Assembly (NCBI GenBank): GCA_022340465.1
Contig: JAJDNW010000088.1
Location: 21,047 to 85,046 of the forward strand
DNA length: 64,000 nucleotides
Reading direction: 5' to 3'
From: Deltaproteobacteria bacterium
Lineage (GTDB): Bacteria > Desulfobacterota > Desulfobacteria > Desulfobacterales > B30-G6
Notes under the pieces: generated by a model
What the model was told of the DNA's origin: nothing
Seen by the model: the letters and a program-made list of their open reading frames with translations, nothing else
Database searches by the model: none
In this document: piece by piece, positions 1-7,280 of the stretch
Numbering within the stretch: the first letter of the stretch is position 1
Layout of the letters: every line of letters starts with the position of its first letter
Program-made: the position numbers and the translations under genes

Positions 1-6
1 CGGCGA

Positions 7-1824
7 TTACAGCCCGCCGAAGGCTGCTTCCGATATCTCCACCGCGGCTCCGGAGCCTTCCAGGACGGCGTCCATCTTGCCGCCGGCTACAGGCAGCACC
101 GTTTGGATGAAAAATTCGGCGGACTTGATCTGGCCTTCATAAAAATTGACGTCCTTTTTCTTGGCGCCCTTGCCCAGCTTGTCGGCTGCGATCGACGCGC
201 GCCACAGCAGCATCCAGGCCATGATCACATCGCCCATGGCCTCCATAAAGGGGAAGGCGTGGGCAAAAGCGGTTTTGAACGCCGGCGATACGCCCATCTT
301 CCCCAGGTGCATGGCGGTTTCACCCAGCCGGTTCAGGGCGTGTTCCACCTTAGCGGCCAGCGCTGCCGTCGCTTCCTGCTCCTTTGCAGCCGCAATGGCC
401 TTTTGAACCTCGCCCATGAAGTTCATGAAGACTTTGCCCTCCTGCATGCCCAGCTTGCGGCCCAGCAGATCCATGGCCTGGATACCGTCCGTGCCCTCGT
501 AAATAGAGGCAATCTTGCAGTCCCGGGCCAGTTGTTCGACAGGGTACTCGCGCGTGTAGCCGTACCCGCCGTAAACCTGCATGGCCTCGATGCAGACGTC
601 GAAGCCGCGCTGGGCACAATAGGCCTTGACCAGGGGCGTCAAGAGATCGGCCAGGCCCTGGTAGAATGCCTTTTCCTCCTCGTTTTCAGTGGTTTCCAAA
701 ATGTCAAAGCACCGGCCCACGTAGTAGACGAAGCTGCGCATGCCCTCGACATGGGCCTTCATCCCCAACAGCATGCGCCGGACATCCGGGTGACGGATGA
801 TCGGCACCTGGGGGGCTTCCTTGTCGGCAAGGTTGTCCATATCACGCCCCTGAAGCCTTTCCCGCGCATAGTTCACCGCGTAGAGGTAAGCCGTCGTGGC
901 GTGGTTGAAACCCTGGAATCCTACTCCCAGGCGAGCCTCGTTCATCATGTAAAACATGATGTGCATGCCCTTGTTCTCCTCTCCGAGCAGAAAACCCCGG
1001 CAGCCGCCCTTGCTGCCCAGGGAGATGCTGCAGGTAGCGGAGGCGTGGATGCCCATCTTTTCCTCGATCCCGGTACAGACCACGTCATTGGGCTCACCCA
1101 GGCTGCCGTCCGGGTTCACCCATATTTTGGGAACCAGAAAGATGGAGATGCCCTTGGTGCCGGCCGGCGCCCCTTCGATGCGGGCCAGAACGGGGTGGAT
1201 GATGTTTTCGGCCAGGTCATGCTCACCGTTGGTGATGAAAATCTTGTCGCCTTTGATGGAATAGGTGCCGTCAGGGTTCTTTTCAGCCGTGGTTGTGAGG
1301 GCGCCAACGTCTGATCCCGCGTTCGATTCGGTGAGCAGCATGGTCCCTCCCCAGACACCGGTGTACAGTTTTTTCAGGAACAGATTTTTCTGCTCCGCCG
1401 TCCCGAAAAGCTCCACCATTTTACCCGTCCCATGGCCCATGCGGGCGTAGTTGACCAGGGCGTAGTTGCCGCCGGTGATGTATTCGCTGGCGGCAAGACT
1501 GATGAGATTGGGCAGCCCCTGCCCCCCCACTTCAGGGTCTTCGGTCAGAGACGTCCATTCATTTTCGATGACCAGTTCATGCGGACGGCGAAAGCACTCG
1601 GGCACCTTGACCTGCCCCTTTTCGAAGGTCAGGCCGATTTTGTCGCCTTCCGCATATGTGGGCAGGAGTTCCTTGATCGCAAAGCTGCGGGCTTCTGAAA
1701 TGATCATGTCGAACACCTTGCGGTTCAAATCCGCAAACTTGTCGTGTTTAAGCAGGGCTTCCGCGTCCAGCTGCTCGTAAAGTGCGAATTCAATATCGCG
1801 GCGATCTGCAATTACCTGTGCCAT
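7..1824 (-). CDS. acyl-CoA dehydrogenase with C-terminal extension domain
   Basis: FAD-dependent alpha,beta-dehydrogenase of an acyl-CoA thioester, presumably feeding ETF. At 605 aa it is the long bacterial form: a normal dehydrogenase core to about residue 470, then an extra helical domain. Visible motifs are LTESNAGSDVGAL near residue 165, the arginine-rich flavin-contact segment, GGYGYTREYPVEQ and YEGTDGIQ near residue 441, whose Glu is the usual catalytic base. The start has a strong GGGAGGA ribosome site. Followed downstream of the phosphotransferase gene on the same strand (54-nt gap), so probably one operon. The exact substrate chain length cannot be read from the sequence. Confidence 0.93.
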   Translation of the reverse strand: MAQVIADRRDIEFALYEQLDAEALLKHDKFADLNRKVFDMIISEARSFAIKELLPTYAEGDKIGLTFEKGQVKVPECFRRPHELVIENEWTSLTEDPEVGGQGLPNLISLAASEYITGGNYALVNYARMGHGTGKMVELFGTAEQKNLFLKKLYTGVWGGTMLLTESNAGSDVGALTTTAEKNPDGTYSIKGDKIFITNGEHDLAENIIHPVLARIEGAPAGTKGISIFLVPKIWVNPDGSLGEPNDVVCTGIEEKMGIHASATCSISLGSKGGCRGFLLGEENKGMHIMFYMMNEARLGVGFQGFNHATTAYLYAVNYARERLQGRDMDNLADKEAPQVPIIRHPDVRRMLLGMKAHVEGMRSFVYYVGRCFDILETTENEEEKAFYQGLADLLTPLVKAYCAQRGFDVCIEAMQVYGGYGYTREYPVEQLARDCKIASIYEGTDGIQAMDLLGRKLGMQEGKVFMNFMGEVQKAIAAAKEQEATAALAAKVEHALNRLGETAMHLGKMGVSPAFKTAFAHAFPFMEAMGDVIMAWMLLWRASIAADKLGKGAKKKDVNFYEGQIKSAEFFIQTVLPVAGGKMDAVLEGSGAAVEISEAAFGGL

Positions 1825-1877
1825 TTTCTATCCTCCCGATTTAAATATTTTTTGCGTTTTTTAGACCCAAGGGCCGA

Positions 1878-2948
1878 TTATAGTTTCGACTTTTCGATAA
1901 TGCGCATGGCGGCCCGCTCCAGAATACCGGTGACGCCGCCAAGCACCTTGAAACGTTCGTCCTGCGTCTGGCCATGGTAGAAACGATAGTAAATCTGCTG
2001 GACGATGCCCGCCAGTTTGAACAGACCGAAGCAGTAGTAAAAATCATAGTGCCGCATGGATCGGCCGGAAAGGCTTTCGTAGCAGGCCACCAGTTCGCGG
2101 CGCGTCAGGGCACCCTGCGCATTGGTGGGAACCGTCCGGATAAGTTGCATCTCTTCAGGATCGCCTTCCTCCACCCAGTAGGCCAGGGTACCGCCCAGGT
2201 CCATCAGGGGATCGCCCAGGGTGGTCATTTCCCAATCCAGAACGCCGATGATATTCAAAGGATTTTCCGGATCGAGCACCACGTTGTCAAATTTGTAGTC
2301 GTTGTGGATAATGCACGGCGAATCGGTATCCGGCGGCATTTTCTCCTGAAGCCAGGACATCACCGTCTCGGCGTCGGGCACGTCGGGCGTGCGGGCGGCC
2401 CGGAAGCGCCGGCTCCACCCGGTGACCTGGCGCTCCACATACCCCTCGGGTTTACCGAAATCCCCCAGCCCGATCTTGTCGTAATTCACGTCGTGCAGCG
2501 CATAAAGCACCTGCATGAGGTTCCGACAAAGCTGCGTTACACCATAAGGCTCCAGGCCCAGCGAGGACGGGATCTCCTTTCTCAGAACAATTCCCTGAAT
2601 CCGATCCATGACATAGAAGGGACACCCCATCACAGCAGGATCCTCGGTGTAAACCAAGGGCTGAGGGCAGTATGGATATACCGGTGCAAGGGCTTTTAGC
2701 ACCGTGTACTCCCGCTTCATGTCATGGCCCGATTTGGGTTTGGTGCCGAACGGGGGGCGGCGCAGCACCATTTCCCGGCCGCCCATGGTGATAAGATAGG
2801 TCAGATTCGACGCCCCGCCGGGAAACTGCTGGACGGTCATCTCCCCCGCAAGGCCGGGAACGGCCCCGCGCAGAAAGGCCTCGACCTTTACGGCGTCGAG
2901 CGCCTCGCCCTTTCTTACCGCGGCGGCTTGATCGATGTGCTCCATCAT
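1878..2948 (-). CDS. APH-fold phosphotransferase (ACAD10/11 N-domain / LvaA-like)
   Basis: Aminoglycoside-phosphotransferase-fold kinase of the group fused to acyl-CoA dehydrogenase in eukaryotic ACAD10/11 and separate in the bacterial levulinate (lva) pathway, where it phosphorylates the hydroxyl of 4-hydroxyacyl-CoA. Seen here: the N-lobe with a FPGGASNLTY loop and conserved Lys/Arg strand, the Brenner motif HNDYKFDN near residue 216 and the metal-binding DWEMTTLGDP near 237. An upstream TTG at 2966 is in frame, but ATG at 2948 has AAGGAA at a good distance. Lying between two acyl-CoA dehydrogenases supports a CoA-thioester substrate rather than an antibiotic. The role is inferred from family and context. 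Confidence 0.88.
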   Translation of the reverse strand: MMEHIDQAAAVRKGEALDAVKVEAFLRGAVPGLAGEMTVQQFPGGASNLTYLITMGGREMVLRRPPFGTKPKSGHDMKREYTVLKALAPVYPYCPQPLVYTEDPAVMGCPFYVMDRIQGIVLRKEIPSSLGLEPYGVTQLCRNLMQVLYALHDVNYDKIGLGDFGKPEGYVERQVTGWSRRFRAARTPDVPDAETVMSWLQEKMPPDTDSPCIIHNDYKFDNVVLDPENPLNIIGVLDWEMTTLGDPLMDLGGTLAYWVEEGDPEEMQLIRTVPTNAQGALTRRELVACYESLSGRSMRHYDFYYCFGLFKLAGIVQQIYYRFYHGQTQDERFKVLGGVTGILERAAMRIIEKSKL

Positions 2949-3236
2949 GGATAAGCTTTCCTTCAATTTTTAGCCGCTCAACTAAACACTACTTCCCATT
3001 CTATACTGCTTCTAGAAGGGACCAGGGGTCCAGGGTTCAAGGATTCGAGTGGAAAAGTAGCCCATAGCTGATGGCTGCCAAAAGCTAACAGCAAAGAGCA
3101 TTCACCTGAATAACAACATCGCAAGTTTCTGGATAGAACCACCGGTACCTTCCAAGGATCTTCCCTATTTAGCCATGTTGTTTATGCAACCTCGGGGTTC
3201 ACTTGGCCCCTCGGCCCCTGACCCCTCGAATCCTGC
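2949..3236. repeat. Intergenic spacer with GGACCC/GAATCC repeat modules
   Basis: No gene is visible between the phosphotransferase and ACAD11-like genes. Two repeat-like modules lie at 3016-3047 and 3195-3235 in opposite orientation. Both contain variants of CTCGAATCCT, GGACCCCT and GGCCCCT. The same modules recur at 48192-48231 and, in degenerate form, at 23318-23357. Between them is a low-complexity stretch rich in AGCTGATGGCT and AGCTAACAGC. This spacing interrupts an otherwise tight same-strand gene series, so the two sides may be transcribed separately. Confidence 0.5.
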
Positions 3237-4442
3237 TTACTTGACCACCTTGCCTTCGTATTCCTTCAATATCCTGCGGGCCACCGATACCTTGTGGACC
3301 TCATCGGCGCCGTCGTAGATTCGGGATGCGCGTTCGTGGCGGTAAAAGAAGGAGATGATCGTGTCGTCCGTCATGCCCAGCCCGCCGTGCACCTGAAGGG
3401 CCCTGTCAATCACCTTCTGCATGGTGTTGGCCACCACGAACTTGATCAGGGAAATATCCTGGCGAGCTTCCTTGACGCCCACGTTTTCAATGGTCCACGC
3501 GGTGTGCAGCACCATCAGGCGGGCCGCCCTGATTTCGGCCGCACATTCGGCAATCCATGACTGGATGATCTGCTTGCTCGCCAGGGTTTTCCCGGGGGCG
3601 ATGATCCGTGTCATCGCCCTGTGGCACATCAAATCGAAGACCCTGTTGCAGATGCCGATCCAACGCATGCAGTGATGAATCCTGCCCGGGCCGAGCCGGT
3701 CCTGGGCAATGATGAAGGCCTGCCCTTCGGGGCCTAGCAGGTTTTCCTGCGGCACACGGCACGACTGATAGAGAATTTCGCCATGACTGAAATAGTCATC
3801 CCCGGCATGGCCCATCACCGGAATGTTGCGCACCAAATTGAAGCCCGGTGTGTCCGTGGGGACGATGATCATGCTCGTACGCAAATAGGGGGCCTCATCG
3901 GGATTGGTCACCGCCATGACGATAGCAAATGCCGCTCCGTCGGCGGAAGATGTGTACCACTTGTGGCCGTTGATGACATAATCGTCCCCGTCTTTGATGG
4001 CGGTGGTATCCATCATAACCGGGTTCGAACCGGGAAGGTCCACCTCGGTCATGGAAAAACAGGAACGAATCTGTCCATCCACCAGCGGCTTGAGCCACCG
4101 CTTTTTCTGCTCCTCCGAACCGTATTTGTAAAGGATCTCGATATTGCCCGCGTCCGGCGCCTGGCAGCCGAACGCCAGAAATCCCAGGGGAGTCCCGCCC
4201 AGAACCTCCGAAACCAGGCCGTGTTCGACAAGGTTGAGCCCCATGCCCCCGTACTCCTTGGGATGGTTGGGTGCCCACAGCTCCATCTTTTTAACCATGG
4301 CCTGCTTCTCCCTGATAACCGGTATCATACTGCTGGCGTCTTTGGTAAGAAACTCGGGCTCGAGGGGAATGAGTTCCTTTTCGACAAATTCTTTCATCAT
4401 CCCTAAAATGGTCTGCATTTTCTCGGAAATAGTGAAATCCAT
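3237..4442 (-). CDS. ACAD10/11-like acyl-CoA dehydrogenase
   Basis: Acyl-CoA dehydrogenase fold, 401 aa, resembling the dehydrogenase half of eukaryotic ACAD10/11. Recognisable blocks are QAPDAGNIEIL, YGSEEQKKRWL, SCFSMTEVD, YVINGHKWY, RLGPGRIHHCMR and HGGLGMTDD. Near residue 377 the usual Y-E-G catalytic segment reads YDGADEVHK, so the glutamate position holds Asp, as in the ACAD10/11 group (DGPDEVH). In the lva pathway the partner dehydrogenase-fold protein removes the 4-phosphate to give enoyl-CoA. That is the likely job here next to the APH-fold kinase, but it is inference. Excellent ribosome site, GAGGAGGT. Confidence 0.9.
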   Translation of the reverse strand: MDFTISEKMQTILGMMKEFVEKELIPLEPEFLTKDASSMIPVIREKQAMVKKMELWAPNHPKEYGGMGLNLVEHGLVSEVLGGTPLGFLAFGCQAPDAGNIEILYKYGSEEQKKRWLKPLVDGQIRSCFSMTEVDLPGSNPVMMDTTAIKDGDDYVINGHKWYTSSADGAAFAIVMAVTNPDEAPYLRTSMIIVPTDTPGFNLVRNIPVMGHAGDDYFSHGEILYQSCRVPQENLLGPEGQAFIIAQDRLGPGRIHHCMRWIGICNRVFDLMCHRAMTRIIAPGKTLASKQIIQSWIAECAAEIRAARLMVLHTAWTIENVGVKEARQDISLIKFVVANTMQKVIDRALQVHGGLGMTDDTIISFFYRHERASRIYDGADEVHKVSVARRILKEYEGKVVK

Positions 4443-4485
4443 GTTACCTCCTCCTCGTTAGAAACAGTCGCTCGTTTTTCCAGAC

Positions 4486-4513
4486 CGGATCAATCCCCCA
4501 CCGGTTTGATCCG
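4486..4513 (-). other. Hairpin between dehydratase and ACAD11-like genes
   Basis: Perfect 8-bp inverted repeat CGGATCAA / TTGATCCG with a 12-nt loop, in the 160-nt gap before the ACAD11-like start. There is no T-run on the minus strand, so it is not a clear intrinsic terminator. It could be an operator or processing hairpin. Confidence 0.35.
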
Positions 4514-4603
4514 TGAGCCGATCGGGTACCGGCGACGGTTTCCAATGCAAATAAATGTTCGTGTTCCGGGTTTATCTGAGTTCGCTGACATTCCAGCGGT
4601 TGC

Positions 4604-6085
4604 CTATATGTCTCCATCCGTTGCGTGAGGGTTGTCGTGAAAATCGATGCCGCAGAGTTTTTTGGCCGCCTTTTTCTTGGCCTCCATGTTCACCTTCCTT
4701 GAAATCATGATGCGCTGGGCCTGAGGCGAGCCGGCCCCGTGCATCGATTCCGTCAGGTAGCCTACCGCCGCCGTTCCCAGCGTCAGGTTTTCGATCAGCC
4801 GCAGGATGCGCGCGCGGTGTTCGGTGGGAACGTCAGGATGGGCCTTGTAGTATTTCTCGAGCCACGGCCCGACTTCCGGCGAATTGAAATCCTTTTCGCT
4901 CGGCAGCGTTACCATCAGACCGCCGGCGATATCCTGTGCCAGCCTGGAAATTTCATAGGGAAAACGCGTGACGTTGTGCTTGTGGATGTTGGCCAACAGC
5001 GTGTTCACCGAAAAGGTGCCGCTGGGTTCGCGGTGACCTTCGGAGGCACAGGCGATGCAGCCACAGTAGAGCGTTTCGTTCAGGTGGTTCATTTCGACGA
5101 TTTTGTCCTTGATGTGGGAGGCATGGTCCGCCCGGTTGAACTCCGCGGCGGTCTGGGCGGCCCCGATGAGCACATCCCCCACACCAACCTTGCAGGCATA
5201 GCTCTGACGGTGGTAGCCGGCAAACACTTCCACCAGCTGACCGGCAAACGCATATTCCCGGCACATGAACACCCGCTCCCAGGGAACAAACACATTTTCA
5301 AATACCACCAATGCCTCGTGCCCGCCAAAAAAGGGGTTGCCCCGATCGATGAGGCCCTCCTCCAGCTTGCGGGTGTCACAGGATTGGCGCCCCATGATGT
5401 AAGTGATCCCCTCGGCGTCGCTGGGAAGGGCAAACGAAACAGCGTAGTCCCTGTCCGCCTCTCTCAGCGCAATGGTGGGCATCACGATGACCTCGTGAGA
5501 GTTTAGAGCACCTGTCTGGTGCGCCTTGGCGCCTTTGACCACGATACCGTCTGGCCGCTCCTCCACGATATGCAGGTACAGGTCGGGGTCTGCCTGTTTG
5601 TGCGGTGGAAGACTCCTGTCTCCTTTGGGGTCCGTCATGGCGCCGTCACAGGTGAAATCATTGTCCTGTACATATTCCAGGTATTTCAAAAACCGTTGAT
5701 TGTATTCCGTACCGTGTTTCCGGTCGATGTCGAACGTCACGATCGAGAGGGCGTTCAGGGCATCCATGCCGACACATCTCTGAAAACAACAACCCGTCTC
5801 CCTTCCCAGAAGGCGGCCCATTTTGCTTTTCTTCACGAGGTCCAGAAGGCTCTGGTGTATGTGGGTGAAGCGGTTGATCCGTTTACCGCTGAGGTGGGAA
5901 ATCGCGGTCATGAGGTCTTCGTGTTCGGGCCTGTGGGCCAGTGCGTACGTCTTGGCAACCGCCTGCATGGACGGCCGGATGATGGGATGATCCACCACGT
6001 TCTCAATGCGTTCGCCGAACATGTAGACCACCAGGTTCAATTTCCGCAGGCTGTCTTCATATTGTTCCGCAGTCATCATGGCCAT
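4604..6085 (-). CDS. 4-hydroxybutyryl-CoA dehydratase / HpaB-family flavoprotein
   Basis: Member of the 4-hydroxyphenylacetate 3-hydroxylase / 4-hydroxybutyryl-CoA dehydratase family, 493 aa. In the clostridial dehydratase (AbfD) the 4Fe-4S ligands are Cys99, Cys103, His292 and Cys299, with Glu257, Tyr296 and Glu455 in the active site. Here the matching residues are C100 and C104 (in CCFQRC), H292, Y296 and C298 (HRQSYACK), E257 (GGHEAL) and E446 (TESMHGAGSPQ). The cluster ligands are therefore present, unlike in true oxygen-dependent hydroxylases, and an anaerobic radical dehydratase or isomerase is likely. The Tyr-Cys spacing is one residue shorter than in AbfD. The start has GGGGGTAGG upstream. 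Probably upstream member of the ACAD11-like gene's transcript. Confidence 0.85.
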   Translation of the reverse strand: MAMMTAEQYEDSLRKLNLVVYMFGERIENVVDHPIIRPSMQAVAKTYALAHRPEHEDLMTAISHLSGKRINRFTHIHQSLLDLVKKSKMGRLLGRETGCCFQRCVGMDALNALSIVTFDIDRKHGTEYNQRFLKYLEYVQDNDFTCDGAMTDPKGDRSLPPHKQADPDLYLHIVEERPDGIVVKGAKAHQTGALNSHEVIVMPTIALREADRDYAVSFALPSDAEGITYIMGRQSCDTRKLEEGLIDRGNPFFGGHEALVVFENVFVPWERVFMCREYAFAGQLVEVFAGYHRQSYACKVGVGDVLIGAAQTAAEFNRADHASHIKDKIVEMNHLNETLYCGCIACASEGHREPSGTFSVNTLLANIHKHNVTRFPYEISRLAQDIAGGLMVTLPSEKDFNSPEVGPWLEKYYKAHPDVPTEHRARILRLIENLTLGTAAVGYLTESMHGAGSPQAQRIMISRKVNMEAKKKAAKKLCGIDFHDNPHATDGDI

Positions 6086-6126
6086 GGCCTACCCCCTTTT
6101 GTTTCTGGTAGTGATAAAGTCGCCGA

Positions 6127-6492
6127 TTAACCTGGATTGGCTGACACCGGCGGAAGATGCTCTTCCAGAAAATCCCGCAGACGATCCTCGTCCGCCATAC
6201 CCAGCAGGCGTCCAATTTCCCGTCCCCGGTGCAGCAGCAGGAATATGGGCGTCCCCTTTATGGTGTACATCTGCTTGAAACCGTTAATGAAGCCTTCCTC
6301 CAACCGGCACACTTCCACGGAATCCGGATATAACCGGGAAATCGCTTTTAGAACCCCGGTCTGTTGTGTGCAGTCCCTCCCTCCGGGCGCACACATCAGC
6401 AATACCGGCTTTTCTGTTGAGAGAACCGCCGCTTCGAAATTGCTGTTGCTGATAATGTTTACCGGATAAATGGATGCGATCGTCGTGTTCAT
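6127..6492 (-). CDS. Thioredoxin-fold protein lacking a CxxC site
   Basis: Small thioredoxin-like protein, 121 aa. The fold is shown by the VLLMCAPGG strand-turn after an N-terminal helix and by the cis-proline segment KGTPIFLLLHRGREIGRL. The usual WCGPC is replaced by CAPGGRDC: the first active-site cysteine aligns with Gly, the second is kept (C41) and the Trp position is Cys (C34). It therefore cannot use a standard dithiol mechanism but might form a C34-C41 disulfide or act as a monothiol or structural partner. The gene ends 41 nt before the dehydratase gene on the same strand, so it may head that operon. Confidence 0.7.
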   Translation of the reverse strand: MNTTIASIYPVNIISNSNFEAAVLSTEKPVLLMCAPGGRDCTQQTGVLKAISRLYPDSVEVCRLEEGFINGFKQMYTIKGTPIFLLLHRGREIGRLLGMADEDRLRDFLEEHLPPVSANPG

Positions 6493-6634
6493 GAGATTCC
6501 CTGGAAATAATTGCCTTAAATATTTTCAAATACCATGCCAAGGGCCCCATTTTTCGCACAGAGAGCCAACAATCTGATTTTAAAAAATTATTTCTTACCC
6601 TCGTGGTTGCAACCTATGGTGATCCGTGCACTCA

Positions 6635-6682
6635 TGTGCCATTTTTGGCTCATGTGCCATACCAATAGTGTGCCATGGCACA
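6635..6682 (+). promoter_or_regulatory. Three TGTGCCAT sites (candidate activator sites)
   Basis: TGTGCCAT occurs at 6635-6642, 6653-6660 and 6669-6676, spaced 18 and 16 nt. The third copy is part of a 14-bp perfect palindrome TGTGCCATGGCACA (6669-6682) that overlaps the -24 element of the sigma-54 promoter. The array looks like a regulator-binding region, but its protein is unknown. Confidence 0.45.
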
Positions 6683-6691
6683 TAATTGGCA
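6676..6691 (+). promoter_or_regulatory. Sigma-54 promoter for the ABM monooxygenase gene
   Basis: TGGCACATAATTGGCA matches the -24/-12 consensus TGGCAC-N5-TTGCA, with GG and GC exactly 10 nt apart and one mismatch in the -12 box. The predicted start is near 6703, about 95 nt before the ABM gene. Two sigma-54 activators lie within 11 kb, but neither is shown to act here. Confidence 0.6.
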
Positions 6692-6797
6692 TTTTAACAA
6701 GGTGATTGATTTCTGCGCACCAAACAGGTAGGGTTTCTGTGAATTCTTTGGAAGGTACCTGTCAAGAGACATAACACAGCAAGTCAACCAGGAGGTA

Positions 6798-7097
6798 ATG
6801 ATGATCGTTGTCGCTAAATTGAAAGCCAAAAAGGGTTCTGAAAACGAAATGGAAAAAGTGCTTCGTGACGTCGTCCAAAAGGTGGCGGCCGAGGAAGGCA
6901 CACTGGCCTATACCCTGCATCGCTCCCAGTCGGACCCGTGCACCTTCATGTTCTATGAAAAATACACGGATGCAGGGGCGTTGAAAACCCACAGTGCAAC
7001 CCCGTATTTCAAAGCCATGTTCGCCGCCCTGAAAGATCTGATTGAAAGCCCGGCCGAAATCGAAATGTACGAAGAGCTGGCCGCCTTGAACCGTTAA
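6798..7097 (+). CDS. Antibiotic biosynthesis monooxygenase (ABM/YgiN-like) family protein
   Basis: Ferredoxin-like alpha+beta barrel protein of 99 aa, the ABM family that includes quinol monooxygenase YgiN. Typical features are the opening MIVVAKLKAKKGSENEMEKVL, the centre GTLAYTLHRSQSDPCTFMFYEKYTD and the ending ATPYFKAMFAALKDL. Members are usually cytoplasmic dimers, and several have no proven oxygenase activity, so a stress or detoxification role is only a guess in an anaerobe. Two adjacent ATGs follow GGAGG (6791-6795). The second, at 6801, has the better spacing. Downstream of a sigma-54 promoter. Confidence 0.85.
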   Translation: MMIVVAKLKAKKGSENEMEKVLRDVVQKVAAEEGTLAYTLHRSQSDPCTFMFYEKYTDAGALKTHSATPYFKAMFAALKDLIESPAEIEMYEELAALNR

Positions 7098-7189
7098 TCC
7101 CTAACAGGTAAAGGGACACCCAAGGCCGCTTATATGTGCATGCCGGGTTTGTCCCAATGTTGCCAACACCTGAGAGCAACCAACTCAAA

Positions 7190-7273
7190 CCTGAGTTGAG
7201 CGTTTCAAATTTTAAAAATGCTCAAAATAAACGGATATAACCCATCCCTAAGAGTCGAAACGCTCAACTTAGG
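7190..7273. repeat. GAAACGCTCAA element, inverted pair
   Basis: CCTGAGTTGAGCGTTTC (7190-7206) and GAAACGCTCAACTTAGG (7257-7273) form a 17-bp stem with a single G-T wobble and a 50-nt loop. The left arm continues into TTTCAAATTTTA. The same sequence family recurs at 21801-21817, 51828-51854 and 58593-58681. The right arm ends only 7 nt before the outer-membrane protein start. Confidence 0.65.
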
Positions 7274-7280
7274 AAGTACC

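Larger units (their letters stand above)
6493..6797. other. Divergent intergenic region
   Basis: 305-nt region between the minus-strand thioredoxin-fold gene and the plus-strand ABM gene. It holds three TGTGCCAT sites, a sigma-54 promoter (see separate entries) and, in the ABM leader, a 7-bp inverted repeat ACAGGTA (6724-6730) / TACCTGT (6757-6763). No further gene is apparent. Confidence 0.6.

Noticed and set aside
103..1314. Long plus-strand ORF (403 codons) opposite the acyl-CoA dehydrogenase
   Set aside because: It is the mirror of a clearly homologous gene with strong motifs and a good ribosome site. Antisense frames stay open because of GC-rich codon usage.
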